From CBDBFH01 sp965204775 (GTDB taxonomy: Bacteria; Pseudomonadota; Alphaproteobacteria; JAPOUT01; G958296285): a stretch of 64,000 nt of DNA. Under the pieces are notes generated by a model, which made no database searches, was not told the origin of the DNA, and saw only the letters and a list, made by a program, of their open reading frames with translations. The position numbers and the translations under genes are program-made. This document shows positions 17,186 to 26,464 of the stretch, in pieces (within the stretch, counting starts at the first letter, position 1; every line of letters starts with the position of its first letter). The DNA is taken from assembly GCA_965204775.1 (NCBI GenBank), contig CBDBFH010000029.1, positions 62,001 through 126,000 on the forward strand, written 5' to 3'.

Positions 17186-19875
17186 CCGTCCGCCTCTTCC
17201 CGCGCCTTCCGACCCGCCAAAACCGCCTGCGCCGCCGCCAGACGCGCAATCGGAACACGATAGGGCGAGCAGGAAACATAATCCAGCTGCGCCTCCTCAA
17301 AAAAAAGAATCGAAGCCGGATCGCCCCCATGCTCCCCGCAAATCCCCAACTTCAAATCCGCACGCCCCGCACGGCCCCGCTCGCAGGCCAGGCGAACCAG
17401 CGCCCCAACCCCGCGCCGGTCTATCGTCACAAAGGGATCGTGCGCGAAAATCCCGCTTTGCGTGTAAACATTCATGAAACCCCCGGAATCGTCCCGGCTG
17501 ATCCCAAACGCCGTCTGGGTCAGGTCGTTCGTCCCGAAACTGAAAAAATCCGCGCTCCGCGCAATCTCCTCCGCGCACAGCGCGGCGCGGGGCAACTCAA
17601 TCATCGTCCCAATCCGCCACGCCAGACGCTGCCCCAGACGCGCGCAAACCCCTCGCGCCGCCGCCTCCACCCGCTCCTTCACAAAATCCAGCTCCGCTTT
17701 CGAGGCGACCAGCGGAATCATGATCTCCGGAATGATCGGCTCCGCCTCCTTCCCCGCCGCAGCGACCGCCTCCATGATCGCCTGAACCTGCATCTCGTAA
17801 ATCTCCGGATACGTAATCCCCAGACGGCAGCCCCGGTGACCCAGCATCGGATTGGCCTCCGACAACTGCCCCAGACGACGCCGGATATGCGCCTCCTCAA
17901 CATCCAGCGCCCGCGCCACCGGACCCGCCTCCTCCGGACGCGGCAAAAACTCGTGCAGGGGAGGGTCCAAAAGCCGAATCGTCACCGGCAGACCCGGCAT
18001 GATCGCAAACAGAGCGGCAAAATCGCCGCGCTGCATCGGCAGCAGACGCGCCAGAGCCTTCCGCCGCCCCTCCACGTCGTCGGCCAGAATCATCGCCCGC
18101 ATCGCCGTGATCCGCTCGGCGTCGAAAAACATGTGCTCCGTCCGGCACAGACCGATCCCCTCGGCGCCGAACAGACGCGCCATCTTCGCATCCGCCGCCG
18201 TCTCCGCATTCGCCCGAACCCGCAAACGCCGAACCTTGTCCGCCCAGCCCATGATCCGCTCAAAATCCTCCGACAAAGCCGGCGGCAACTCCCGGACCGC
18301 ACCCCACATCACCTCGCCCGTCGTCCCGTCAATCGTGATCACATCGCCCCGCGCAACCCGCCGATCCCCGGCCTGAAAACCCTGGCCGTCCGGATCAAGC
18401 CGAATCCCGCTCGCACCCGAAACACACGGACGCCCCATCCCGCGCGCAACCACCGCCGCATGACTCGTCATCCCGCCCCGCGCCGTCAATATCCCCCGCG
18501 CCGCGTGCATGCCGTGAATGTCCTCCGGACTCGTCTCCAGGCGGACCAGAATCACCTTGCGACCCTGCTGCACCAACTCCTCGGCCTCCGCCGGAGTGAA
18601 AACCACCTCCCCGCTCGCCGCCCCCGGCGAGGCCGGAAGACCACGCGTCACAACATCGCGCTCCGCCGCCGGGTCCAGCGTCGGATGCAGCAACTGATCC
18701 AGCGACGAAGGCGAAATCCGCTCCAGCGCCTCCTCCTCCGAAATCAGGCCCTCCCGAACCATCTCCGCCGCCATCCGAATCGCCGCCGCCGCCGAACGCT
18801 TCCCGCTCCGCGTCTGCAGCATCCACAGCCGGCCCTCCTCAATCGTGAACTCCACATCCTGCATGTCCCGGTAATGACGCTCCAGACGCCCGCAAATCCC
18901 CGACAGACCGGCAAAAATCTCCGGCATCGCCTCCTCCATCGAAGCCTCCGCCGCCCCGGTCTTCTCCCGCCCCGCCCGCGTCAAATGCCGCGGCGTCCGC
19001 ATCCCCGCAACCACATCCTCCCCCTGCGCGTTGATCAGAAACTCCCCATACAGACAATTCTCCCCGGTCGACGGGTCCCGCGTGAACGCAACCCCCGTCG
19101 CGCTCGCCCGGCCCCGGTTGCCAAAAACCATCGCCTGAACGCTCACCGCCGTCCCCCAGCCGTCCGGTATGTTGTGCAAACGCCGGTAGGCCCGCGCCCG
19201 CGAATTGTTCCACGAGTGAAACACCGCTCCAATCGCCCCCAGCAACTGCTCGCGCGGCAACTGCGGAAACGGGCGCGACAAAACCTCCGCTACCTTCTCC
19301 TTGTAGAACTGCGTGACCTCGCGCCAGTCTTCCCCCGAAAGACCGGAGTCGGAAACGCCCCCCAGACCCTGCTTGTGAATGTCCAGAATCTCCTCAAAAT
19401 GGTGGTGGTCAACCCCCAAAACAACATCCGAATACATCTGAATGAAGCGCCGGTAGGAATCATAGGCAAAACGCATATCCCCGGTCTGGCGGGCCAGCGC
19501 CTCGGCGGTCTCGTCATTCAGGCCCAGGTCGAGAACCGTATCCATCATCCCCGGCATCGAAGCCCGCGCCCCAGAGCGAACCGAAACCAGAAGCGGATTC
19601 CCCGGATCCCCAAAACGCCGCCCCGTCAACTCCTCAACCCGCGCCAGATGCGCCCCGGCCTCCTCCTCCAGACCCGCCGGCCAGCCCTCCCCGGCAAAAA
19701 AAGCCGCACACGCCTCCGTCGTGATCGTAAAGCCCGGCGGAACCGGCAGGCCCAAACGGCTCATCTCCGCCAAATTCGCCCCCTTGCCGCCCAGCAACGC
19801 CTTCAGCCCGGCATGGCCCTCCGCCGCGCCGCCGCCAAAGCCGTAAATCCACTTCTTCGCTCCCAAAACGCTCAT
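17182..19875 (-). CDS. ppdK: Pyruvate, phosphate dikinase
   Basis: PPDK interconverts pyruvate, ATP and phosphate with phosphoenolpyruvate, AMP and diphosphate. The 897-residue protein has the three expected parts: an N-terminal ATP-grasp domain (KGANLAEMSRLGLPVPPGFT near residue 33), the swivelling phosphohistidine domain (GGMTSHAAVVARGMGRPCV near residue 465), and a C-terminal TIM barrel with the active-site Cys in LGICGEHGGDP near residue 855. It starts with ATG and has GGGGT-type purines just upstream. It is followed by ispB with a 4-bp overlap. Confidence 0.97.
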   Translation of the reverse strand: MSVLGAKKWIYGFGGGAAEGHAGLKALLGGKGANLAEMSRLGLPVPPGFTITTEACAAFFAGEGWPAGLEEEAGAHLARVEELTGRRFGDPGNPLLVSVRSGARASMPGMMDTVLDLGLNDETAEALARQTGDMRFAYDSYRRFIQMYSDVVLGVDHHHFEEILDIHKQGLGGVSDSGLSGEDWREVTQFYKEKVAEVLSRPFPQLPREQLLGAIGAVFHSWNNSRARAYRRLHNIPDGWGTAVSVQAMVFGNRGRASATGVAFTRDPSTGENCLYGEFLINAQGEDVVAGMRTPRHLTRAGREKTGAAEASMEEAMPEIFAGLSGICGRLERHYRDMQDVEFTIEEGRLWMLQTRSGKRSAAAAIRMAAEMVREGLISEEEALERISPSSLDQLLHPTLDPAAERDVVTRGLPASPGAASGEVVFTPAEAEELVQQGRKVILVRLETSPEDIHGMHAARGILTARGGMTSHAAVVARGMGRPCVSGASGIRLDPDGQGFQAGDRRVARGDVITIDGTTGEVMWGAVRELPPALSEDFERIMGWADKVRRLRVRANAETAADAKMARLFGAEGIGLCRTEHMFFDAERITAMRAMILADDVEGRRKALARLLPMQRGDFAALFAIMPGLPVTIRLLDPPLHEFLPRPEEAGPVARALDVEEAHIRRRLGQLSEANPMLGHRGCRLGITYPEIYEMQVQAIMEAVAAAGKEAEPIIPEIMIPLVASKAELDFVKERVEAAARGVCARLGQRLAWRIGTMIELPRAALCAEEIARSADFFSFGTNDLTQTAFGISRDDSGGFMNVYTQSGIFAHDPFVTIDRRGVGALVRLACERGRAGRADLKLGICGEHGGDPASILFFEEAQLDYVSCSPYRVPIARLAAAQAVLAGRKAREEADG

Positions 19876-19906
19876 GGGGGTTGATTAGACCCCGGCTCCC
19901 CGCCGG

Positions 19907-22000
19907 TCAACCGCCCCGCCACAGCGCATAGGCATAGACAAACGCCGTCTGCGCCAGACGCGCATACCGCCCCTCGCGGCCCCCATGACCGGCCTCCATC
20001 TCCATCTTCAGCAAAATCTCCCCAGAACCCCGCTGATTGGCGCGAAGCCGCGCAACCCATTTCGCCGGCTCCCAATACCCAACCCGCGGGTCGGTCAGAC
20101 CCCCCGTCGCCAGAATGTGCGGATAGGCCCGCGGAACAATGTTGTCATAGGGCGAATAGGCCGCAATCACCCGATACGCCCGCTTCGAGGCAATCGGATT
20201 GCCCCATTCCGGCCATTCCGGCGGAGTCAGGGGAAGACGCGCATCAAGCATCGTCGCCAGAACATCCACAAACGGAACCTCGGCGATAACCGCCCGAAAC
20301 AGATCAGGCGCAAGATTGACCGCCCCGCCCATCAACAGCCCCCCCGCGCTGCCGCCATGCGCAATGATCCGCCCCGAACCCGCCAGACCCTTCCTGTGCA
20401 AATATCCCGCCGCCGCCGCAAAATCACTGAAACTGGCCTTCTTCTTCGCCCCCTTGCCGTCCAGATACCAGCCCCGCCCGCACGCCCCGCCCCCCCGGAC
20501 ATGCGCAATCGCAAAGGGCAGGCCCCGGTCAACCAGCGACAGGCGCGCAATCGAAAACGAAGCCGGAATCGTGATCCCGTAAGCCCCATAGCCGTAGAGA
20601 AAAAGCGGCCCGTCCGCGCGCGGCGGCCTGTCCTTGCGCCACAGCAGCGAAACCGGAATCCGCGCCCCGTCGCCGGCCCGCGCAAACAGGCGCTTCGTCA
20701 CATAGCGCCGGGGATCGTGTCCGCCCGGAATCCTGCGGCTCTTGCGCAAAATCCGCCGCCCGGAGGAAAGCGCGCAATCGTAAATCCGCTCCGGAACCGC
20801 CATCGAACTATAGGCAATCCGCGCCTCCCCCGCGCCATAGGCAAAGCCGGGGCGCAGCGAAAGATCATGCGGACCGCCGTCCAGCGCAATCCGCCGGATC
20901 GCGCCCCCCCGGTGCCGCCGCGCCATCAGGCGGGGAAGGCCCTTCTCGCGCTCCAGCCAGACCAGCCAGTCCTCCAAAACGTAATGCGCAAGCCGCGTCA
21001 CCCCCTTGCGCGGGCGAACCAGCGTCTTCCAGTTCCGCCGCCCCGGAGAGCCCTCCGGCGCTGCGACAATCCTGAAATCCTGCGCGCCCCCGGCATTGGT
21101 CAAAATCAAAAAGCGCGCATTCTCGCGGTCATGATCAAGCCAATACTCCTCATCCTTCTTTCTGGGCGCAATCCGCCGCGCCGAAGCGCGCGGGTCGCCG
21201 GACGGAACCACATAAACCTCGGTCGAGCAGTGATCGTGCGACGAAACAACAATATAGCCCCGCGACTGCGACGACGACAGCGAAAGGAAAAACCCCGGCT
21301 TCTTCTCCTCATAAACCATCTCGTCGCGCTCCGGCTTCTCCCCGATCCGGTGGCGCATAATCCGAACCGGCCTGTGCAGCGCGTCCAGAACCACATAAAA
21401 CAGCCACTGCGAATCCGCGCTCCAGGCAATCTCGCCGCCGGTGTCGCCAATCCGCTCCCGCAGACTGCGCCCCGCCGCAAGGTCCTTGATCCGAATCTCA
21501 AAATACTCGCCCCCCGTCCGGTCCGCGCTCCAGGCCAGAAGCCGGTGGTCGGGGCTTTGCAAAACGCCCCCCAATCTAAAATAGGCCGATCCCCGGCTCT
21601 GCCGGACCCCGTCCAGCAAAACCTCCTCACGCCCGCCCCGCGCCCCGCGCCGCCGGCAATACAGAGGATGTTCGCCACCCTTCACATGCCGCCAGTAATA
21701 GCGCCAGGGGCCGTCCTGCTCCGGCACACTCTGCTCGTCAGGGCGAAGGCGCGCCTTCATCTCCTGGAACAATCTGCGGCGCAGCGGCCCCATCCCCGCC
21801 AGCGACTGCGCCGTCCAGGCATTCTCCGCCTCAAGATGGCGGCGAATCCGCTCCGGCAGCGCCCCCGGCTCCTTGAGAACCTGCGCCCAATTCCGCGCCT
21901 TCAGCCACGCATAGGGGTCCCGGCGAATGATCCCGTGATGTGAGCTGCGCCGCGCCGCCGCCCGCGCCGCGGGCGGTCCCGAACGCTTCCGTCCGCTCAT
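19907..22000 (-). CDS. Oligopeptidase B (S9A serine peptidase)
   Basis: A prolyl-oligopeptidase family enzyme that cleaves short peptides after basic residues. The 697-residue protein has an N-terminal beta-propeller and a C-terminal alpha/beta hydrolase. The catalytic Ser lies in AHGGSAGGLLMGGAVN; the Asp (TGGLTDPRVGYWEPAKW) and the His (EMEAGHGGREGRY) follow in order. It has no signal peptide, so it is probably cytoplasmic. The start overlaps the ankyrin gene stop by 4 bp, making the end of an msrB-ankyrin-peptidase operon. Confidence 0.94.
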   Translation of the reverse strand: MSGRKRSGPPAARAAARRSSHHGIIRRDPYAWLKARNWAQVLKEPGALPERIRRHLEAENAWTAQSLAGMGPLRRRLFQEMKARLRPDEQSVPEQDGPWRYYWRHVKGGEHPLYCRRRGARGGREEVLLDGVRQSRGSAYFRLGGVLQSPDHRLLAWSADRTGGEYFEIRIKDLAAGRSLRERIGDTGGEIAWSADSQWLFYVVLDALHRPVRIMRHRIGEKPERDEMVYEEKKPGFFLSLSSSQSRGYIVVSSHDHCSTEVYVVPSGDPRASARRIAPRKKDEEYWLDHDRENARFLILTNAGGAQDFRIVAAPEGSPGRRNWKTLVRPRKGVTRLAHYVLEDWLVWLEREKGLPRLMARRHRGGAIRRIALDGGPHDLSLRPGFAYGAGEARIAYSSMAVPERIYDCALSSGRRILRKSRRIPGGHDPRRYVTKRLFARAGDGARIPVSLLWRKDRPPRADGPLFLYGYGAYGITIPASFSIARLSLVDRGLPFAIAHVRGGGACGRGWYLDGKGAKKKASFSDFAAAAGYLHRKGLAGSGRIIAHGGSAGGLLMGGAVNLAPDLFRAVIAEVPFVDVLATMLDARLPLTPPEWPEWGNPIASKRAYRVIAAYSPYDNIVPRAYPHILATGGLTDPRVGYWEPAKWVARLRANQRGSGEILLKMEMEAGHGGREGRYARLAQTAFVYAYALWRGG

Positions 22001-23010
22001 CGCCGCCTGTCCGACAGCGCCGCCAGCCGCCGATAGGCCTCGGTCGGCTTCAGCTCTCTCCGCTCCGCCGCATAATCCAGCGCCCGCTTGCCCTCGCGGT
22101 CGCGCAGACCCGCATCCGCACCCGCATCCAGCAAACGCTCAATCGCCCGCGGGTCCTCGTTGCGCCGCGCCGCCGCAATCAACGGCGTCATCCCATAGAT
22201 GTCACGCGCATCAACCTTCGCACCGGCCCGCAACAGCCGGTCCAGAACAGAAACATTCGCCCACGCCGCCCCGCTCAACGCCGTCTGCCGGTAAATGTCC
22301 TGCGCATGAATGTCCGCCCCCGCCGCCAGCAAAAAGTCCAGAACCCGCCCATTGCCGCTCCAGCGCGCCGCCGCAATCAACGGCGTCACCCCGCGCCCAT
22401 CCCGCGCCTCAACCCGCGCCCGCGCCGCCAGCAGCGCCGCCGTTATCTCCGGATTCCGGTTATGCGCCGCCGCCTCCATCAACGGCGTCCAGCCCCGGTC
22501 GTTGCGCGCCTCAATCCGCGCCCCGCCGCGCAGCAGACGCTCAATCACCGCCGGGCTGCGGCTGCGCCGCGCCGCAATCAAAAGCGCCGTACCCCCATAA
22601 ATGTCCCGGGCATGAATGGCCGCCCCCGCCGCCAGCAAATAGCCGGATATCTCCGCCCGCCGGTTCCAGCCGGCGGCAAACATCAGCGCCGTCGTCCCGT
22701 CCAGCGCCCGCGCCTCAATCCGCGCCCCCGCCTTGACCAGAACCTGCAAAACCTCCGTCCGCCGATTCCCCCGCGCCGCCTCCATCAGCGCCGTGCGCCC
22801 GTAAATGTTGCGCGCCTCAACTTCAACATTCTGCGCAAGAAGCCTGCGAACCTCCTGCGCCTTCTCCTGCCGAACCGCCTGAAAAAGCGATCCCTCCAGC
22901 CTCTCCTGCTCGGCGGTGACCTCCTGCTCCCGCCCAAAAACCGCGGAAGGCAAAAACAGCGCCATCGCCGCAAGCGCCGCAAACGCCGCCGGGCGGAGCG
23001 GGCGACTCAT
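21997..23010 (-). CDS. Exported ankyrin-repeat protein
   Basis: A 337-residue protein with a signal peptide (AALAAMALFLPSAVFG) followed by eight ankyrin repeats, recognised by successive units such as NIYGRTALMEAA, NDRGWTPLMEAA and DIYGMTPLIAAA. The repeats run almost to the C-terminus, so it is a protein-binding solenoid with no catalytic part. The ATG at 23008-23010 overlaps the msrB stop (ATGA) and its own stop overlaps the peptidase start, which indicates coupled translation of all three. The binding partner is unknown. An in-frame extension upstream to 23115 would overlap msrB fully and lacks a signal peptide. Confidence 0.88.
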   Translation of the reverse strand: MSRPLRPAAFAALAAMALFLPSAVFGREQEVTAEQERLEGSLFQAVRQEKAQEVRRLLAQNVEVEARNIYGRTALMEAARGNRRTEVLQVLVKAGARIEARALDGTTALMFAAGWNRRAEISGYLLAAGAAIHARDIYGGTALLIAARRSRSPAVIERLLRGGARIEARNDRGWTPLMEAAAHNRNPEITAALLAARARVEARDGRGVTPLIAAARWSGNGRVLDFLLAAGADIHAQDIYRQTALSGAAWANVSVLDRLLRAGAKVDARDIYGMTPLIAAARRNEDPRAIERLLDAGADAGLRDREGKRALDYAAERRELKPTEAYRRLAALSDRRR

Positions 23011-23396
23011 GACTGCTCCGCCGGTTTGAACTCCAGCGCGCAGCCGTTGATGCAATAGCGCAGGCCCGTCGGCTCCGGCCCGTCCGGAAACACATGGCCC
23101 AAATGCGCCGCGCATTGCGCGCAGGTCACCTCCGTGCGCCGCATGAAAAACGACCGGTCCGCCTTCTCCCGCAGCGCGCCCGGCGCGGCAGGCGCGTAAA
23201 AACTCGGCCAGCCCGTCCCCGACTCATATTTCTCCCGCGAACCAAACAACGCCGCCCCGCAGCACACACAGGCAAACATCCCGGCGCGCGCCTCGCTCAA
23301 ATGCGGGCCGGTAAAGGCCCGCTCCGTGCCCCCCCGGCGGGTCACCGCATATTGCTCCGGCGTCAACTGCGAACGCCACTCGGCATCGCTCTTCAT
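23007..23396 (-). CDS. msrB: Peptide-methionine (R)-S-oxide reductase
   Basis: MsrB repairs oxidised methionine. The 129-residue protein has two zinc CxxC pairs (CVCCGAALF and CAQCAAHLGHVF), the SGTGWPSFY substrate motif, and the catalytic Cys in RYCINGCALEF. A second Cys three residues after INGC might act in resolving the disulfide; many MsrBs have Ser-Ala there. It is first in a tightly overlapped operon with an ankyrin protein and oligopeptidase B. Confidence 0.96.
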   Translation of the reverse strand: MKSDAEWRSQLTPEQYAVTRRGGTERAFTGPHLSEARAGMFACVCCGAALFGSREKYESGTGWPSFYAPAAPGALREKADRSFFMRRTEVTCAQCAAHLGHVFPDGPEPTGLRYCINGCALEFKPAEQS

Positions 23397-23406
23397 CCCG
23401 GCGCCC

Positions 23407-23859
23407 TCACTCGAAGAGAAGCGTCAGCGTCTCGGCAACCATCGCCGGGCGCTCCTGACCCTCAACCTCCATCGTCACCTCCGTCGTGCATTGCAGGCCG
23501 CCCGACTTCTCCTGGACGTCAAGCAACTTCGTCCGCGCACGGACCTTCGAGCCCACCGGAACCATCCCCGTGAAGCGAATCCGGTTCGCACCGTAATTAA
23601 TCCCGCGCGTCACGCTCTTGACCCGGCTCGTCTGGCCCCCCAGCATCGGCAAAAGCGAAAGAGTCAAAAACCCGTGCGCAATCGTCGGCATGTTCAACTC
23701 CTTGCGGCACCGCTCCGGATCAATGTGAATCCACTGATGATCCCCGGTCGCATCGGCAAAGGCGTTGATCCGCTTCTGGTCAATCTGAAACCAGCCGCTT
23801 ACCCCGATCTCCCTGCCCTTCTCGGCGGCATAAGCCGCAAGACTCTCAAATTCGCGCAT
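23407..23859 (-). CDS. MaoC-family hydratase
   Basis: A hot-dog fold enoyl-CoA hydratase-like protein (MaoC/NodN type). The signature ADATGDHQWIHIDPERC contains the catalytic Asp and His, and IAHGFLTLSLLPML completes the motif. Length (150 residues) fits a single-domain hydratase. A strong AGAGGAGAAGG site precedes the ATG. It lies 18 bp downstream of the acyl-CoA ligase on the same strand, so it probably acts in the same fatty-acyl pathway. Confidence 0.93.
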   Translation of the reverse strand: MREFESLAAYAAEKGREIGVSGWFQIDQKRINAFADATGDHQWIHIDPERCRKELNMPTIAHGFLTLSLLPMLGGQTSRVKSVTRGINYGANRIRFTGMVPVGSKVRARTKLLDVQEKSGGLQCTTEVTMEVEGQERPAMVAETLTLLFE

Positions 23860-23877
23860 TTGCCTTCTCCTCTCTGT

Positions 23878-25428
23878 TTAGACAATCCGTGAGGCGCGCC
23901 CCGTCCAATAACGGTCGCGCAACAATCTCTTATACAATTTGCCCGTCGGATGCCGGGGAAGTTTCCGCTCGAAATCCACCGAGCGCGGACATTTTACCCC
24001 CGAAAGGCGCTCCCGGCACCAGGCAATCAACTCCTCCCCCAGCGCCTCCCCCGACCGGCTCCAGTCCAGCGGCTCAACCACCGCCTTCACCTCCTCCCCA
24101 AACTCCTCGTTCGGAACCCCAATCACCGCAACATCCCCAACCGCCGGATGCACAATCAAAACATCCTCGATCTCCTGCGGGTAAATATTCACGCCTCCCG
24201 AAATGATCATAAACGCCTTCCGGTCGGTCAGATAGAGATAGCCCTCCTCATCCAGGCGGCCAACATCGCCCAGCGTCGACCAGTCGGAATGCGCCGAATG
24301 CCGCGACTCCTTCGTCTTCTCCGGCGCATTGTGATATTCAAACTGGTTCTCGCTCTCAAAATAGATCACCCCCTCCGCGCCAACGGGAAGCTCCGCGCCG
24401 TCCTCGCCGCAGATATGCACAATGCCACGCAGAGCCCGGCCCACCGATCCCTTATGCGCCAGCCACTCCTCCGAACTGATCGCGCAGAACCCGTTGCCCT
24501 CCGTCCCCGCGTAATATTCATGCAAAATCGGCCCCCACCACCCGATCATCCGCTCCTTTGCCTCCACCGGACAGGGCGCCGCCGCGTGAATCGCCATCTG
24601 ATGCGATGAAAGATCATGCCGCCCACGCGCCTCCTCCGGCATCTTCAGCATCCGGATAAACATCGTCGGAACCCACTGACTCGCCGTAACCCGGTATCGC
24701 TCAATCTGGCGCAGCGCCTCCTCCGGATCAAAGCGCTCCATCACCACAACCGTCCCCCCCAACTGCATCACACCCATCGTAAAGCGAAGCGGCGCAGAGT
24801 GATACAAAGGCGCAGGACTCAAATAGATCGTCTCCTCATTTATGTTATACGCCCCCGCCAGCAACTCCGACAGAGTATCCATCTCGTCAAAGGCGGTCTC
24901 CGGCAACAGGCGCTTGATCCCCTTCGGACGGCCCGTCGTCCCCGACGAATAGAGCATGTCCGCCCCCGCCGACTGGTCCGCCAGCGGCGTCTCCGGCTGC
25001 CCGCCGCGCGCCGCCGCATAGCCGGCGCAGCCCGGAATCTCCCCGTCCACCACAAAGCACTGCGCAACCCCCTGCAGCAGGGGAGTCAGCGCCTCCACCT
25101 CCTTGCGCAGCCCCTGCGAGACAAACACCGCCTTCGCACCGCAGTCCGAGACAATATACTCAACTTCGGGCGCGGTCAGCCGCGAGGAAATCGCCGTGAA
25201 AAACAGACCCGAACGCTGCGCCGCCCAGACAACCTCAAACCACGCCGGAACATTCTCCATGAACAGCGCAATCGAATCCCCCCGCTTCAGACCCAAAGAC
25301 CGCAGCAGATGCGCGCATTGGTTCGAGCGCGCCTCCAGCTCCCCATACGTCACCACATGACCGCTCCCGCCCATGATATAGGCGGCCTTGTCCGGCGTCT
25401 TCCGCGCATGGCGGCATGGATGTGTCAT
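23878..25428 (-). CDS. AMP-dependent acyl-CoA synthetase/ligase
   Basis: An adenylate-forming ligase that activates a carboxylic acid, probably a fatty acid, to its CoA ester. The 516-residue protein has the P-loop-like ADMLYSSGTTGRPKGIKR near residue 160, YYAGTEGNGF near 300, the hinge and adenylate-binding GDVGRLDEEGYLYLTDRKAF near 390, and the catalytic Lys in PRHPTGKLYKRLLRD near the C-terminus. The substrate cannot be named from sequence. It is divergent from an enoyl-CoA hydratase and shares a short promoter region with it. Confidence 0.92.
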   Translation of the reverse strand: MTHPCRHARKTPDKAAYIMGGSGHVVTYGELEARSNQCAHLLRSLGLKRGDSIALFMENVPAWFEVVWAAQRSGLFFTAISSRLTAPEVEYIVSDCGAKAVFVSQGLRKEVEALTPLLQGVAQCFVVDGEIPGCAGYAAARGGQPETPLADQSAGADMLYSSGTTGRPKGIKRLLPETAFDEMDTLSELLAGAYNINEETIYLSPAPLYHSAPLRFTMGVMQLGGTVVVMERFDPEEALRQIERYRVTASQWVPTMFIRMLKMPEEARGRHDLSSHQMAIHAAAPCPVEAKERMIGWWGPILHEYYAGTEGNGFCAISSEEWLAHKGSVGRALRGIVHICGEDGAELPVGAEGVIYFESENQFEYHNAPEKTKESRHSAHSDWSTLGDVGRLDEEGYLYLTDRKAFMIISGGVNIYPQEIEDVLIVHPAVGDVAVIGVPNEEFGEEVKAVVEPLDWSRSGEALGEELIAWCRERLSGVKCPRSVDFERKLPRHPTGKLYKRLLRDRYWTGRASRIV

Positions 25429-25453
25429 TTGCCGGACCCCCCCGATCCTGTTC

Positions 25454-25474
25454 TATAATAGCCTCCGCTATAAT
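25454..25474 (+). promoter_or_regulatory. Candidate promoter elements between divergent fatty-acid genes
   Basis: The 100-bp gap between the acyl-CoA ligase (minus) and the enoyl-CoA hydratase (plus) holds two TATAAT motifs, at 25454-25459 and 25469-25474. A TTGCCG at 25429-25434 is 19 bp before the first. The complement of the first reads TATTAT and could serve the minus gene. Assignment to a particular gene is inference. Confidence 0.45.
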
Positions 25475-25528
25475 CATTGCCCTAACCGCCTTCGCGCTTC
25501 AAGACCTGCTTTTCGGAGACAGACCGCC

Positions 25529-26464
25529 ATGCCCGCCAGCCCTGCCGACGCTCCGGCCCGCGAGACCATTCTGTGCGCCAAACAGAACGGCTTGCTCGAA
25601 ATCACCCTCAATCGCCCGGAGCGGCTCAACGCCTTCAACACCAAAATGATGTTCGAGCTCATCGCCGCCTTCGACGAGGCCGACGCCGATGACGCAATCC
25701 GCGCCGTCATCCTGACCGGTCAGGGCCGAGCCTTTTGCGCCGGGGCCGATCTCGCGGCGGGAACGGATACCTTCGTCTGGGAAAAGCGGCCCACCGCAAC
25801 CTCTGCCAAGCCCGCCCGGAACCTGCCCATGCGCGGAGACAAACCCGATTATGCCAGCGAAGAACTGCGCGACGGCGGCGGCAGACTCGCCCTGCGCCTC
25901 TTCGCCTGCCTCAAACCCGTAATCGCCGCCGTCAACGGAGCCGCCGCCGGAGTCGGGGCGACCATGATCCTGCCCGCCGATATCCGCCTCGCCTCCCAAA
26001 ACGCCCGCTTCGGCTTCGTCTTCTCCCGCCGCGGCCTCGTCCCCGAAGCCTGCTCCAGCTGGTTCCTCCCCCGAATCGTCGGAATCTCCCGCGCCCTCGA
26101 ATGGGCCTATGAGGGCGCGCTCATCCCCGCCGAAGAAGCCCGCGCCGCCGGACTCGTCCGCTCCCTCCACAAGCCCGAAGCCCTCCTCGACGACGCCCGC
26201 GAACTCGCACACAAAATCACCGAAAACGGCGCCCCCGTCTCCATCGCCCTGATCCGACAGATGTTCTGGCAAACCCTCGGCGCAGCCCATCCCATGGACG
26301 GACACAAGATCGAAAGCCGCGGAATCATCGCGCGCGGGCGATCCGCCGACGCCCGCGAGGGAATCGCCGCCTTCCTCGAAAAGCGGCCTCCCCGCTTCCC
26401 CGAAAACGTCTCAAACGGAATGCCCGACTACTTCCCCTGGGGCAAGCCCCCCTCCTACGGCTAG
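25529..26464 (+). CDS. Enoyl-CoA hydratase/isomerase (crotonase family)
   Basis: A 311-residue crotonase-fold enzyme. Oxyanion-hole segments are GRAFCAGADLAAG and NGAAAGVGATMILPADIRLA, and the catalytic Glu region is SRRGLVPEACSSWFLPRIVG. The length is 40-50 residues above a minimal hydratase because of an insertion (about residues 85-115) between the oxyanion loop and the active-site helix. The ATG at 25529 follows GGAG at 25515-25518; longer in-frame starts would run into the divergent promoter. It probably acts in beta-oxidation with the neighbouring ligase and MaoC hydratase. Confidence 0.92.
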   Translation: MPASPADAPARETILCAKQNGLLEITLNRPERLNAFNTKMMFELIAAFDEADADDAIRAVILTGQGRAFCAGADLAAGTDTFVWEKRPTATSAKPARNLPMRGDKPDYASEELRDGGGRLALRLFACLKPVIAAVNGAAAGVGATMILPADIRLASQNARFGFVFSRRGLVPEACSSWFLPRIVGISRALEWAYEGALIPAEEARAAGLVRSLHKPEALLDDARELAHKITENGAPVSIALIRQMFWQTLGAAHPMDGHKIESRGIIARGRSADAREGIAAFLEKRPPRFPENVSNGMPDYFPWGKPPSYG

